IMG/VR virus record: IMGVR_UViG_3300035633_000651
Coordinates: 1-64,000 of that record
Direction: 5' to 3' (one strand)
Origin: a virus
DNA: 64,000 nt
Shown: positions 44,534 to 53,931 of the stretch, one piece after another
How the letters are laid out: the number at the start of each line of letters is the position of its first letter
How positions within the stretch are numbered: position 1 is the stretch's first letter
Position numbers and translations under genes: made by a program
Notes under the pieces: model-generated
The model's database searches: none
What the model saw: only the letters and a program-made list of their open reading frames with translations
Told to the model about the DNA's origin: nothing

Positions 44534-45093
44534 CGTGAAAGGTGCTCCAAAAACAATTCTACCAAGAAGCGGTCCGGAATGGCGAACAGAATGTCGAGGT
44601 CGGTCTCCTTGGCGGCCTGGACCAGCTCCTCCGCGACGGTGCACGGGTCGTTACGAAAGTGTCCGCAACCCCAAGCTCCAAGAATGAGGGGGTTCTGTAA
44701 AGCCTCGGCAACCGCAATGATGTTTCGGATCCGCCGACTGAACGCAGCTCGGATGACAGACCGGTCAGGGTAGTAGTGCGCGGCCTGTGGGGCCGCACAC
44801 AGGAGTGCGTGGAAGATATGCCCTGTCCTGTGAAGACGAACGCCCGCCATGAGAAGGGCAAGGTCGGTGTTCAAAGGCCCTGCCCGCTCGCCCGCCTCAT
44901 AGAAGGCGGCAGACTCTGCGTCCGTCTCCAGTCGATGCCCTAGGTCAGAGGCGCGGCATAGGTCTTCTTCCTGACCTGCCACACCGCTGCGCCAACCGCC
45001 GCCAGGTACGCGGGCGGACGCGAAGACGTGGACCAAAGGGCTCTTGAAGCGGGTCACTGCGTCCTGCGCGGTGACATGCTCAATCCTCACCAT
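44530..45093 (-). CDS. PARG-like (TIGR02452/DUF2263) ADP-ribose glycohydrolase
   Basis: 187 residues from ATG 45093. VHVFASARVPGGGWRSGVAG with QEEDLCRAS is the catalytic loop of microbial PARG-type macrodomains (adjacent acidic pair), and LILGAWGCGHFRNDP is the second conserved loop. Expected to remove ADP-ribose from modified targets. In a phage this could reverse toxin-based ADP-ribosylation used in defence; that is inference. Overlaps the polyvalent gene at 45080 and 44533 at the other end. Confidence 0.78.
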   Translation of the reverse strand: MVRIEHVTAQDAVTRFKSPLVHVFASARVPGGGWRSGVAGQEEDLCRASDLGHRLETDAESAAFYEAGERAGPLNTDLALLMAGVRLHRTGHIFHALLCAAPQAAHYYPDRSVIRAAFSRRIRNIIAVAEALQNPLILGAWGCGHFRNDPCTVAEELVQAAKETDLDILFAIPDRFLVELFLEHLSR

Positions 45094-47539
45094 GCAGCGC
45101 CTCCTCGACGGGTCCGACGACGGCGTCCTCCATTTGGGACTCACTCAGAATGCGATCAGCAAGGATGGAGCGCCGCCACTTCAGCTTGGCCTGCACCTGA
45201 GGTGGCACTTCTTCGGGCTGAGGCTGAGGCGCGAATGGGTTGTCTTTCGACATAGATGTGGCCTCCACGTTCACGGGGTAGAAGACGAGCACGGCGTTCG
45301 GCAGGTCGGACTCCGAGTTGTAAAACCCGAAGTACCCCAGGTCTTTGATGGCCTGGTACATGCCTCCACGTCCGTCTCGTCGAAGACCCTCTCGTACTTC
45401 GTCCGGAAGATTCCGACCAATGTCAAGTAGTCGGTCTGGAATGGTGCCCTCGTAGCGCGCCTTCGCTGATTGGACGACCAGCTGCTCGGGCTCGGTTCCT
45501 GCCATGTAGAAGAACGTGACCGGGACCCGGGTGTCTTGCCGCTCCCGCCGGGACAGCGAACCGCCCCCGATGTAGCTCGGGTCGAGGCGCTTCAGGTCGG
45601 GTGCGCGGGAGTAGTGGACGACACGCATGGCCGTTCGACGTTGAAGTGTGACACGTCCGCGCCCAGCAGCCTTCTGGGCCGGCCGGCGCTTGCGTCCCTG
45701 GTTGTCCATGGCGGAGCGCCACACGACCCAAGCCACAGCGTGAGCTTGTTGGGGGGTGAGTCCGTACTCAGGGGCGACTTCGCGGAACCCATCCACGATG
45801 TCCTGTCGTTCGTTCTCGGTGACGGTCTTCAGCTTGCTGAGGACCTCACGTCCGTTGCGCCACAGGTTGGCCATGTGCCCGTCGACCGTTGGCGTGTCCG
45901 CCATCGAGTCCGGGTCGAGGATCGAGCGGTAGAACACGCCAACTTTTGGTCCAATGGCTTCGCGCTCGCCGTCGAGGATCTCCTTGGCCTTGTAGAAGTT
46001 GCTGCTGTAGAAGGCGCCGCCCGGAACCCGCATGTACTTGTAGGCCTGCTCGCGCAGGACGCCCTTCACGTACTTGGCTTCCGCCTGCAGCTCCTTCTTC
46101 TGTTCGGGGTCTTCGGCTTCCTTGGCTGCTGCGTTCAGGTCGGAGAGACGATCCCGCAGTGGGCGCATGATCCGGTCACGCTCGCGGTACAACTCTTCGT
46201 AGCGCTCAGGGTCGCCGATGATGCTGTCGGCTGCGCGCAGGTTCGACAGCCACGGCATGTTCGGACTGATGGCCGCAATGACGCCGACCACCGTCTCCAG
46301 CGGCACGCCGTGACGCTCGGCGATCTGCCGAGCGGCTGCGTTGGCGTCCTTGTACCAATCCTTGTAGTCGTTGATGACGTCTTCGCCCGCCACGTCGAGG
46401 ACCGCGCGGATGTTGTCGGCGCTGTTCGGCTGCAGCCGGTCCTCGAAGTCTGCGAAGGTGTGGTCCGACAGCTGAGACTTTGCCGTCAGGTCTGAGCCGA
46501 AGCCGACCTCCTCCTCGAAGATGGGCGCTGTGGCGCGCAGATTCTCTTCGAGGTCCTGCGCTTCAGGGATGAACACGCTCGGATTGAGCGCGAACTCGGG
46601 GTCGGGCGGAGACTGCTCGACACCGCCCAGCTCGTAGCTCGGGTCGAACGGCGCCTCTTCCTCCGAGAGGTCGAGGGCGGGGTCGATGTCGTCCGGCTCG
46701 GGGAGGGGCGTGTGGACGGTGTGCTCGTATTGGGCGTCCCGGATCAGTCTGATCCGGCCTCGCCGCTTCGGAGCCGGCGCAGCGCCTCCGCGATCGCCTT
46801 CTTCCGCCGATGGATGACTTCCATCGTGCGATGCCACGACCTGCGGGGCTTCCCGCGCCGGACCAGGTCCGCGTCCGGGCTCGGCGGCCGGGGCGGGCTT
46901 TTCCTGGAAGTGCTCACTCACCTCGACCTTAGACACTGGGCGGGCCATGTCAAGGGGGATGTTGCGCTTCGCGTCATCCCAGTCGTAGCGGAACTCGAAG
47001 GTGTTCGAGCGGGTGCCCGTGAACAGCTCCTCGGGCGGCTCCTTCGGCTGGTCGCGCTTCTTGTCCTTTGGCTTGCGAGGCTGGACCGTCAAGGCCTCTG
47101 AACCGAAGAGGGGCTCTCCGGCCTGGCTCGGGACCGTGACCGACGGCCCGCCCTCGTCCGACTCGCGATAGCCCTCGTACATGCCGATGACGCCGTCCTC
47201 GCCTTTGAAGATGAAGGCGTCCTGCTCGTACTTCTGGGCCAGGGCGAGTGCGCGTCCGAAGTCGAGCCCCTTGATCACCAGGCTGGGCTCGGGACGCATG
47301 CGGTTCTCGGAGTCCGACCACCACTGTCCTCGGGTCTGCCGGATGTCCGAGTCGGCAACGCCCATCTCTTGCAGGTCGCGCCGGAGCATCTGCATGCGTC
47401 GCTTGTCGTTCCTGCCCGAGATCCCGCGGGCCGCCGACATGACGACGGCGGTCTCGTTGCCGGACAGGAGCTTGTTCAGCTCCTTGGGTCCAAGGGGGTC
47501 GCGTTTGGCTGCGCTTCGCGTGGGGGTGTAGGTAGTCAT
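45080..47539 (-). CDS. Multidomain polyvalent-type protein
   Basis: 819 residues. N-terminal ~130 residues resemble DUF3293 (VVMSAARGISGRNDKRRMQM, EPSLVIKGLDFGRALALAQKYEQDAF). A long acidic, Pro-rich linker follows. A helical domain around 390-610 (AARQIAERHGVPLETVVGVI, AAISPNMPWLSNLRAADSII) resembles DUF7178. The C-terminal domain (VVHYSRAPDLKRLDPSYIGG, VTFFYMAGTEPEQLVVQSAK) looks like the ART-like domain of phage polyvalent proteins. Such proteins are packaged and injected with DNA to protect it. Assignments are by pattern only. Confidence 0.65.
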   Translation of the reverse strand: MTTYTPTRSAAKRDPLGPKELNKLLSGNETAVVMSAARGISGRNDKRRMQMLRRDLQEMGVADSDIRQTRGQWWSDSENRMRPEPSLVIKGLDFGRALALAQKYEQDAFIFKGEDGVIGMYEGYRESDEGGPSVTVPSQAGEPLFGSEALTVQPRKPKDKKRDQPKEPPEELFTGTRSNTFEFRYDWDDAKRNIPLDMARPVSKVEVSEHFQEKPAPAAEPGRGPGPAREAPQVVASHDGSHPSAEEGDRGGAAPAPKRRGRIRLIRDAQYEHTVHTPLPEPDDIDPALDLSEEEAPFDPSYELGGVEQSPPDPEFALNPSVFIPEAQDLEENLRATAPIFEEEVGFGSDLTAKSQLSDHTFADFEDRLQPNSADNIRAVLDVAGEDVINDYKDWYKDANAAARQIAERHGVPLETVVGVIAAISPNMPWLSNLRAADSIIGDPERYEELYRERDRIMRPLRDRLSDLNAAAKEAEDPEQKKELQAEAKYVKGVLREQAYKYMRVPGGAFYSSNFYKAKEILDGEREAIGPKVGVFYRSILDPDSMADTPTVDGHMANLWRNGREVLSKLKTVTENERQDIVDGFREVAPEYGLTPQQAHAVAWVVWRSAMDNQGRKRRPAQKAAGRGRVTLQRRTAMRVVHYSRAPDLKRLDPSYIGGGSLSRRERQDTRVPVTFFYMAGTEPEQLVVQSAKARYEGTIPDRLLDIGRNLPDEVREGLRRDGRGGMYQAIKDLGYFGFYNSESDLPNAVLVFYPVNVEATSMSKDNPFAPQPQPEEVPPQVQAKLKWRRSILADRILSESQMEDAVVGPVEEALHGED

Positions 47540-47549
47540 TGCATTCGGC

Positions 47550-48824
47550 TCACGGCACGTCGCTGACGAAGTTGGCCACGGACATGTTGTTCATTGTGAA
47601 GTCTTCCGACCCAACATTGTCGCTGATCGTGGGGAAGGTGTCGCCGTCGCCCATGCGGTACCAGGAGTAGGGACTGGGCGTGAACCCGCTCAGGTCGTCA
47701 GGGGTACCCGAGTTGTAGAGGTTGGTCACTTGGGTCTGGTTCAGCTCGCTCGCGTAGTAGCTCAGCTCGTCCACGCGACAGTCTTCACGCATGTAGCGTC
47801 CGCCATTGTCTCGGCCCACGCGGTGAAGAACTGCGGGCAGGTCTTCTGTACTGCCGCCTCCGCCAGACGACTGCGAGCTGAACGCAGTGGCTACACCGTC
47901 GATGTAGAACGTGAAGGCGTCAAAGCCGTTGGCCGCTGTCGTCGTTGCGGTGCCGTCGTAGGTGACGACGATATGCGTCCACGAGCCTGGCGTGACGACG
48001 GAGCCCACTGAGTTCATGCGGAGGAAGTTCGTGTTCCGACGGCCGTACTGGAAGGAAAGGCCGCTGCCGTTGTACCACAGACGCGCGGCTGCCTGGCCGC
48101 TTCCGTCTCCGAAGAAGGTGATGGTTTGCTCGCCGTGGTTGCTCGTCCCCGGCTTGAACCAAAGGGACATGGACCAAGCGTCAGCGGCACCTGCACCGCC
48201 GCCCGTACGCACCATCGGGTGTCCGGAGGTAGCTGTGGCTTCCAGGAACTCGAAGCGGTCGAAGTTGGTCGACAGAGCATTCGTGAAGCCGACGCCGTCC
48301 ACGGTGATGACCAGCGTGTCTGTCACCGACCCTGCCAAGTTGGCGACCGTCACCGGAATGTTCGCAGTCGCAGAGAGCGTTCCGATGATCCGGTTGACCT
48401 GGCCTGCGCTTAGCGCCAGGGTGGCGGGAAGGCTGTCGAAGCGGAAGGCAGTGGCGGTATCTGCTTCGAGCACGTAGTTGATGACGTCCGTCGGGGCTAC
48501 AGTGAGAGCGAGCGCCGAGGTGATCGTCGGGACGGTGTCCTGTTCTAGGACACCGTCCACGAAGAGTGAGTTCAAACGTGTGATTGTCTCCAGTTCGGTC
48601 GACCCGACCTGCTGGTGGTTGCCGTTGACGAACTCGGCGAACGGGACGTTCTGAACTTCGAAGAAGGCGTCTCCGTTGGTGTACTCTCGCCCCACGTCGC
48701 GGACGCCGAGGGTGCCGTCGCCGTTGCCAACCGCCTGAAGCGACCGCACCGGAAACACGCCGGTCGCGCCTGCGTCGAGGAAGATGTTGCGGAGGTTGTT
48801 GCTTCTGAAAACTCGGACAGTCAT
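47550..48824 (-). CDS. Virion protein with C-terminal LamG domain
   Basis: 424 residues. The C-terminal ~200 residues form a concanavalin-A-like/LamG domain (WSMSLWFKPGTSNHGEQTIT, GSWTHIVVTYDGT, DAFTFYIDGV, CRVDELSYYASELNQTQV). The N-terminal half is beta-rich with Gly and Thr, as in tail or head decoration proteins. Likely binds a surface carbohydrate or decorates the particle. Precedes two other - strand structural-type genes. Confidence 0.75.
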   Translation of the reverse strand: MTVRVFRSNNLRNIFLDAGATGVFPVRSLQAVGNGDGTLGVRDVGREYTNGDAFFEVQNVPFAEFVNGNHQQVGSTELETITRLNSLFVDGVLEQDTVPTITSALALTVAPTDVINYVLEADTATAFRFDSLPATLALSAGQVNRIIGTLSATANIPVTVANLAGSVTDTLVITVDGVGFTNALSTNFDRFEFLEATATSGHPMVRTGGGAGAADAWSMSLWFKPGTSNHGEQTITFFGDGSGQAAARLWYNGSGLSFQYGRRNTNFLRMNSVGSVVTPGSWTHIVVTYDGTATTTAANGFDAFTFYIDGVATAFSSQSSGGGGSTEDLPAVLHRVGRDNGGRYMREDCRVDELSYYASELNQTQVTNLYNSGTPDDLSGFTPSPYSWYRMGDGDTFPTISDNVGSEDFTMNNMSVANFVSDVP

Positions 48825-48827
48825 GAC

Positions 48828-49520
48828 TTATCTCCGCTGGATGTCGAACACGACGCCTGCGGAGCGCAGCGTCCCCGCACGACTCAGGAGAATCTGCGGG
48901 ATGACAGGATTTTCTCGCGTGGCGTCGCCTTCAATGAACAGAAGGTCTGTGAACTGGATTCGGTACTCGATGCCCGCTCCGTTGTTCAAGACACCGATGG
49001 AACGCTGCAGAGCAAACTGCGAGCCAGGCTCACCGACGAGAAACCGGAACGTAGCCAAGGACTGATTGACCTGCGGCGTGATGAAAAAGTCGTAGCGGTA
49101 AATGACTGTGTCACCGACGCCAAGCGAGCTGAAATCGTAAGACCCTCCAGCAAGCAAAAAGGTGGTCGACCCTGGCGGCGCGTACGTGTCGCCCAGCAAC
49201 GACGCTGAACCGTCGTTCGGGATCGCAGTCCAGGTCTCCTCCGGAACGTTGACGACCGTTCCCGAGTCCGCGTACTGCGACATACCTTGCGACGAACTTC
49301 CGGCCACGTCACCGACCTGACCGACGATGTCGACGCGCAGCTGACCAGCGTTCACCGCACTGCGCAGCTCGGGGTCGGTCCCCAACTGGTACGGGTCGAT
49401 GTCGTCGACCGTGACCGGGACGTTCGGCTGCAGTGTCAGGCGGACCTGCTCGATCCCGTCGCGGTTGACGTCGAGGGCGTACTGCTGGCCTGTTCCCAGG
49501 TATGTGAATCTAGCGTGCAT
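48828..49520 (-). CDS. Putative virion structural protein
   Basis: 230 residues, beta-rich with few charged patches (FRFLVGEPGSQFALQRSIGV). Starts just upstream of the LamG protein gene (4-base gap), suggesting a shared structural operon. No named family. Confidence 0.58.
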   Translation of the reverse strand: MHARFTYLGTGQQYALDVNRDGIEQVRLTLQPNVPVTVDDIDPYQLGTDPELRSAVNAGQLRVDIVGQVGDVAGSSSQGMSQYADSGTVVNVPEETWTAIPNDGSASLLGDTYAPPGSTTFLLAGGSYDFSSLGVGDTVIYRYDFFITPQVNQSLATFRFLVGEPGSQFALQRSIGVLNNGAGIEYRIQFTDLLFIEGDATRENPVIPQILLSRAGTLRSAGVVFDIQRR

Positions 49521-50727
49521 CGTCGCCCTCTCGCACTTCGGGAATCTCGTTTAGCTCAGGAAGCCAGGCGTCTCGGAACTCGGACGCGTTGCAGGACTCC
49601 ATCTCCCCGAGCATGCGCTCAGGCCACAGCTCCAGGAAGGCCTCGCGGGCTGCGTCTTCGTCGTCCCATCCGATGAGCGTCTTGTACTGGTGGACGGTCT
49701 CGTTGCCTTCAGGGTCGAGTTGCTCGATGACCCAGACGCTGGGGTCCTTGTCCTTCCAGTTCGGTCCGAGCATGACGTCGATGGAGTCGCCGTCGACAGC
49801 GCGTGTGTCGTCGAAGTAGCCGTAGTGTCCAGGGCAGGTGCGTCCGTAGTGGGGCCGCTCTTCGCCGGAGAAGAACTCGATGGAGACCGGAAGGCCGAGC
49901 ACGTCCAAGCTGGCGCGTGCCGGGTCGTCGCCAGGGTTTCGGTCGGCTTGTCGGTTGGCCTGAATCCAGCGCTTGCGTGCAGGCATCTCGTCCTCGACCG
50001 CGTTCATGTTCAGAACGACCAGCTGGCTGCCGAGGTTGATGGCATCGACTTCCATGTTCGCGAGACGTTGGTTTCCACTGATCGTCATGGCGGACGACTT
50101 CAGAACGACAGGCCGTCCGGGTGGACGGTTGTTGGCGACCTGGGAGTTGTCGGGCAGGTACCAGACCTGTCGCGCGATACGGCGACGCTTCTTCTTGCGG
50201 TGGCGTGCCTCCTTGCCCCAGCGACGCAGGTCCGGCTCACGCCGGTTCCACCAGTCCTCTTTGGGAAACTGTAGCATGAGTTGGACGCGCAGCGTGTCGC
50301 CGAGGTCGTCGAGGACGTTCACGACGTGTCCGTGCGGGATGGTGCCCCAGGCCGTGTCGACGTCGCCTACCGCCTTCAAACGGTCGCCGGTTTGAAAGTC
50401 TGGCCCCTCGTCTGCGCGACTGTGACGCCACGGCGAGCGAGGAACTTCAATAGGGAAGGCCACGAAGATGTTGTCGAGGTCGACGCCCTTGACCGTTCCG
50501 TAGGTGCCGTCGGGTACGGTGAACCCGCCAGGCAGCGGTCGGCGGATGCCGTCAGCTACGGCCACAGCCCCTGACTGTGCGGTGCCGCGCGCCTCGACGG
50601 TGTCGCGCACGTTGAACTGCGAAGGGTCAGGGTCCTGTGCTCCGCGCTCCGGCGGCGAGTACAGACCCTCCGGCTCAGTCTCCGGCTCGCGCTTTTGGCG
50701 CCACAACTTATCCCACAGACCCGGCAC
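49510..50727 (-). CDS. Polyvalent-type protein with InPase domain
   Basis: 405 residues. C-terminal ~140 residues match the inorganic-pyrophosphatase-like domain of phage polyvalent proteins: GLPVSIEFFSGEERPHYGRT, GHYGYFDDTRAVDGDSIDVM and LGP, then VHQYKTLIGWDDEDAAREAF. N-terminal ~200 residues hold KOW/SH3-like strands (GTYGTVKGVDLDNIFVAFPI) and a basic stretch (RHRKKKRRRIAR). Likely a packaged or injected protein. Confidence 0.66.
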   Translation of the reverse strand: MPGLWDKLWRQKREPETEPEGLYSPPERGAQDPDPSQFNVRDTVEARGTAQSGAVAVADGIRRPLPGGFTVPDGTYGTVKGVDLDNIFVAFPIEVPRSPWRHSRADEGPDFQTGDRLKAVGDVDTAWGTIPHGHVVNVLDDLGDTLRVQLMLQFPKEDWWNRREPDLRRWGKEARHRKKKRRRIARQVWYLPDNSQVANNRPPGRPVVLKSSAMTISGNQRLANMEVDAINLGSQLVVLNMNAVEDEMPARKRWIQANRQADRNPGDDPARASLDVLGLPVSIEFFSGEERPHYGRTCPGHYGYFDDTRAVDGDSIDVMLGPNWKDKDPSVWVIEQLDPEGNETVHQYKTLIGWDDEDAAREAFLELWPERMLGEMESCNASEFRDAWLPELNEIPEVREGDDAR

Positions 50728-50741
50728 GCGCAGTCCTCACT

Positions 50742-51758
50742 TCAGACCGCTTGTGGGCGCACCGGCACGGTGTCGTCGCGGTTGGGCGGCGCCTGTCCCA
50801 CATCCATGGTGGGCATGGTGCCGATGTCGGGAACGTCAGAGTCAGGTCCGATACTGGGCTTGGGCTGCTTGGGCTTGCTTCGGTGCGGCACCGGCTCGCG
50901 GGGGAAGCTGCCGTGGGCGTCGAAGAAGCGCTCGAACTCCAGCGGCAGGACGGAGATGATGACGCCAGACTCGTCGTCTTGCAGCCGGATGCGGACGTAG
51001 TCGCCGGGGTTGTCACCCTCGGAGGGGTCGGGGTAGAGCGGGTTGGAGATCCCCGGGTCGCCGATGGCGTCGGCTTCCGGCGACGGAGGGTGCTGACCTT
51101 CGAGGGTGAACGAGCGGTCCGCTGGGATGACCAGCTCTCCGCCGTAGAGGAAGGGCGAGAAGGACTGCTTGGTCTCGACCCAGGTACCGAGGTCGGTCTC
51201 GTGCTTCATCTGCGTGGGCACGTTGGCGTAGTCCTGTGCCTCCCCGCCGCCGTCGGGGGCGTACTGTCCAGGGCCGACGTCCGGGCCGCGCTGGGCGACG
51301 ACCACAACCTCGGCGTCGTCCCGGGGCAGCGGGGCTTGCCCACCCGGTCCCAGGTCAGCCGTGTCGGGCAGCTCCAGCTCGGGGAGCGGTGCCAGGATAA
51401 GCATCTCCTCGGGCTCGGGTTCCGGCTCCACGGTCACCGTGACGGACACGGACTGCCCGGTGCGGCCCCCGGCCCGCCGGGCAGTCCGGGGCTCGATGCC
51501 CGGAGCTGGCTCGGCGCGGAGGCGGACGATCACGTAGCCGTTGCCGTCCTCCGCGGTCTTGATGGCCCAGATGGCGTGCGCCTTCCGATAGAGCCCTGGC
51601 TGGTCGGGGACCGGGTCGAAGCCCTGCGCCATGGCCTGGCTCAGGCTGGCCACGCGCGGGAGTCGCGCCTCCTGCATCCGGCGGGCCAATCGGTCGCTGT
51701 TGACGCGTGACGGAAGACCTGCTCCGTGGAGTCGGTCGCGCTCGAACCAGTCAGTCAT
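50742..51758 (-). CDS. Pro/Gly-rich protein of the virion cluster
   Basis: 338 residues from ATG 51758 (a start three codons earlier is open, but TACTAT lies 7 bases upstream of 51758). Low-complexity Pro, Glu, Gly segments (VTVEPEPEPEEMLILAPLPE). Beginning of the 51.7 to 44.5 kb - strand operon. Function unknown. Confidence 0.58.
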   Translation of the reverse strand: MTDWFERDRLHGAGLPSRVNSDRLARRMQEARLPRVASLSQAMAQGFDPVPDQPGLYRKAHAIWAIKTAEDGNGYVIVRLRAEPAPGIEPRTARRAGGRTGQSVSVTVTVEPEPEPEEMLILAPLPELELPDTADLGPGGQAPLPRDDAEVVVVAQRGPDVGPGQYAPDGGGEAQDYANVPTQMKHETDLGTWVETKQSFSPFLYGGELVIPADRSFTLEGQHPPSPEADAIGDPGISNPLYPDPSEGDNPGDYVRIRLQDDESGVIISVLPLEFERFFDAHGSFPREPVPHRSKPKQPKPSIGPDSDVPDIGTMPTMDVGQAPPNRDDTVPVRPQAV

Positions 51759-51839
51759 CGTCCCCATAGTACGGTTTGGCGCCTCTCCGGGGCACTACAA
51801 AAGTTTGACGATGTCAACGTGAGGATGTCAACAAGCTTC

Positions 51840-51868
51840 TTGACAGACACCGGACAATGTCGTAAGCT
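51840..51868 (+). promoter_or_regulatory. Consensus phage promoter with dyad
   Basis: TTGACA (51840-51845), spacer GACACCGGACAATGTCG, TAAGCT (51863-51868), 6 bases to ATG 51875. Two further GATGTCAA sites just upstream (about 51811 and 51825). Confidence 0.82.
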
Positions 51869-51874
51869 GCCTGC

Positions 51875-52642
51875 ATGTTGACGGACGACATCCGAGACAA
51901 ACTGCGCAAACTCAACGCCCTCGCGGAGGGCGCGGGCACGCCTGAGGAGGCCGCAGCCGCCCGAGGTCGGATGGCCCGACTCTGCTTCAAGTTCGGCGTC
52001 ACGATGGACGACGTCGAGCTGGAGGAGCCCCTCGTCGACGACGAGGAGATCGTCCACGAGGACGACCCCCTCTTCGTCCAGGCGAAGGTGATGAGCTGGA
52101 AATGGCGTCTGGCCGAGGGAATCGCGGTGGTCAATGGCGTCTTTCTCTATCAGCAGCAGGTCCCGTACAAGGTGTTCGACCCTAACCGAGGGTATTACCG
52201 GTACAAACGCAAGGGCGCCCTCATGATGGTCGGCAAGCCGACCGGCGTGCGCATGACGCGCTACCTCTTCCAGATGCTGCTCAACGACATCGAACGCCTG
52301 GCCAAGGTCTACTGCCGTGGGAAGTCGCGGAACTGGGGCGGCAACTGGCGCCACGGCTGCGTGGACACGGTCGCGAAGAAGGTCAAGGAAGCGTACGGGG
52401 AGGCCATCAAAGAGCTGCAGGCGGAGGGTGGCGGCAAGGCGCTGATCCGATTGCAGGACGCCATGGTCACTCTGAAGGACGCCGAGCGCTTCGCCCGGGC
52501 GCGCATGAACCTGACCAAGGGCACGTCGGGTGGCGTCTCGGCCGAGGCCGAGGCGCGAGCGGCAGGCCGCGCTGCGGGACACGGGATCAAGGTGTCAGGA
52601 GGGACGGCCATTTCTGCCGGTCGCCGGCAGTTGACGGGGTGA
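51875..52642 (+). CDS. DUF2786 protein
   Basis: 255 residues, leaderless. DKLRKLNALAEGAGTPEEAA at the start is the DUF2786 signature. The central part (LAEGIAVVNGVFLYQQQV, GKPTGVRMTRYLFQMLLNDI) resembles the associated DUF7168 region. The combination is frequent in myxobacteria and their mobile elements. Function unknown. Confidence 0.75.
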   Translation: MLTDDIRDKLRKLNALAEGAGTPEEAAAARGRMARLCFKFGVTMDDVELEEPLVDDEEIVHEDDPLFVQAKVMSWKWRLAEGIAVVNGVFLYQQQVPYKVFDPNRGYYRYKRKGALMMVGKPTGVRMTRYLFQMLLNDIERLAKVYCRGKSRNWGGNWRHGCVDTVAKKVKEAYGEAIKELQAEGGGKALIRLQDAMVTLKDAERFARARMNLTKGTSGGVSAEAEARAAGRAAGHGIKVSGGTAISAGRRQLTG

Positions 52643-52998
52643 CACAGCCCGACTATGGTCAGGTGATGCCTGATGATCACGCACGTGTAGAGGTACGATG
52701 CACCCCTGCAGAGAAGGAAACGATGAAGTCGCGCGCAGCTAAGGCCGGGTTTCCCGGACGCGGCTTCGCGACCTGGGCCCGAGCCGTGTTGCTCGGGCAA
52801 AAGCCCAAGACGGACCGACCACCGCCGAACACGAAGCTGCTCTCAGCAGCGGAAGCCGCAGACTACTGTGGCGTGTCCCGGCAGCAGATTTACGTCTGGG
52901 TCCAACAAGGAGAAGTGACGGGCTACGAACTGCCCGAGGGTCTTCGATTGGCGAAGACCGAACTGAAACACCGGCGAGCGGCAGCGCGCGCCAAGTAG
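52639..52998 (+). CDS. Excisionase-like HTH protein
   Basis: 119 residues from GTG 52639. N-terminal segment VEVRCTPAEKETMKSRAAKA resembles a ribbon-helix-helix-like mobilisation domain. The C-terminal half LLSAAEAADYCGVSRQQIYV and WVQQGEVTGYELPEGLRLAK is a MerR/excisionase HTH. Likely a transcription regulator. Confidence 0.68.
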   Translation: MTQPDYGQVMPDDHARVEVRCTPAEKETMKSRAAKAGFPGRGFATWARAVLLGQKPKTDRPPPNTKLLSAAEAADYCGVSRQQIYVWVQQGEVTGYELPEGLRLAKTELKHRRAAARAK

Positions 52999-53004
52999 GA
53001 GAAG

Positions 53005-53334
53005 ATGGCTATGACTGGGGAAGAAGGCACCAACACGACGAGAGTCTTCGCGCTCTTCGACACCGACGACGAAGTCGCTCCGCGAGAGCTACTGGACCGG
53101 AAGGATGTCGAAGACGCGAAGGCGCTCATCATGCGCTACATCGACAACGACGGTGTGACCAACATCGACACGGTCTACAGCGACCCAAGCAGTCCTGGAG
53201 ACCTGGACCTCTATCAGGCTGTCCAGGAGCTGCTCGACGAGGGGCTGATCGAAGGACCGGCGCTGGCGTCGTGCAGGACGCACGAGGAGATGGAGTACCG
53301 TGGCACGGACAAGACGACAGCCGGCGTGGGCTGA
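53005..53334 (+). CDS. Hypothetical acidic protein
   Basis: 109 residues, ATG 53005 (53011 also possible). Acidic; helix near the end (YQAVQELLDEGLIEGPAL). No family recognised. Confidence 0.58.
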   Translation: MAMTGEEGTNTTRVFALFDTDDEVAPRELLDRKDVEDAKALIMRYIDNDGVTNIDTVYSDPSSPGDLDLYQAVQELLDEGLIEGPALASCRTHEEMEYRGTDKTTAGVG

Positions 53335-53608
53335 GGGGCTCCGCAGCTTGATGGGTCCGCTCGACGACGCGGCCATCGAACGCATCCAGGCATTCCTCGA
53401 TGACCCGTCAGAGGAGACGTGGAACGGCTGCTACAGCCTCTGCGTCGGCGGCATGACCACCGTCTGGAAGGCGGTGTGCCGGGTCGACCCGGGCTTCCCG
53501 CGCTCGAAGAGCATCGGACCTGAGCCGTCGGGCTACGGCTGGCCACGCGTACCGGACCCGTTCACGGTCCGGCGAGCGCTGAAGGCGTGTCAGACCCAGG
53601 CCGCGTAG
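53300..53608 (+). CDS. Hypothetical protein
   Basis: 102 residues from GTG 53300, overlapping the previous gene by 35 bases. Trp- and Pro-rich. Function unknown. Confidence 0.55.
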   Translation: MARTRRQPAWAEGLRSLMGPLDDAAIERIQAFLDDPSEETWNGCYSLCVGGMTTVWKAVCRVDPGFPRSKSIGPEPSGYGWPRVPDPFTVRRALKACQTQAA

Positions 53609-53931
53609 CTCGGCGTGGACGACTCTGGCGCGAGGCAGACGGCACCCGGACGCCGGTCAAGGAGCTGCACGACCGGCACCTGAAGCACATCGTGTGGATG
53701 TTCAAGAGTCGTGCCAACGATGAGCTGCAACAGTCCCTTGACGGACTCCGTACGCTGTGGGGACAACCGGGCATCGAGGCGCGCTACAGGCAACTGGAGC
53801 GCACGCCGTGGACGGCGGTGGCGAACCTGCTCGGAAAGGCCGAGCACCCGTACGCCTCGTTCGAGGACATCTACACCGAGGCCGTAGAGCGAGGCCTCGT
53901 CGAGGAGAGACCACGGAAGAGTTCAGATTGA
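53587..53931 (+). CDS. Hypothetical helical protein
   Basis: 114 residues from GTG 53587. Basic N-terminus then helices (HLKHIVWMFKSRANDELQQS). Ends in TTGA overlap with the next gene. Confidence 0.55.
   Translation: MSDPGRVARRGRLWREADGTRTPVKELHDRHLKHIVWMFKSRANDELQQSLDGLRTLWGQPGIEARYRQLERTPWTAVANLLGKAEHPYASFEDIYTEAVERGLVEERPRKSSD

Noticed and set aside
45470-46495. + strand frame opposite the 819-residue protein
   Set aside because: Shadow; codon bias and domain content favour the - strand gene.
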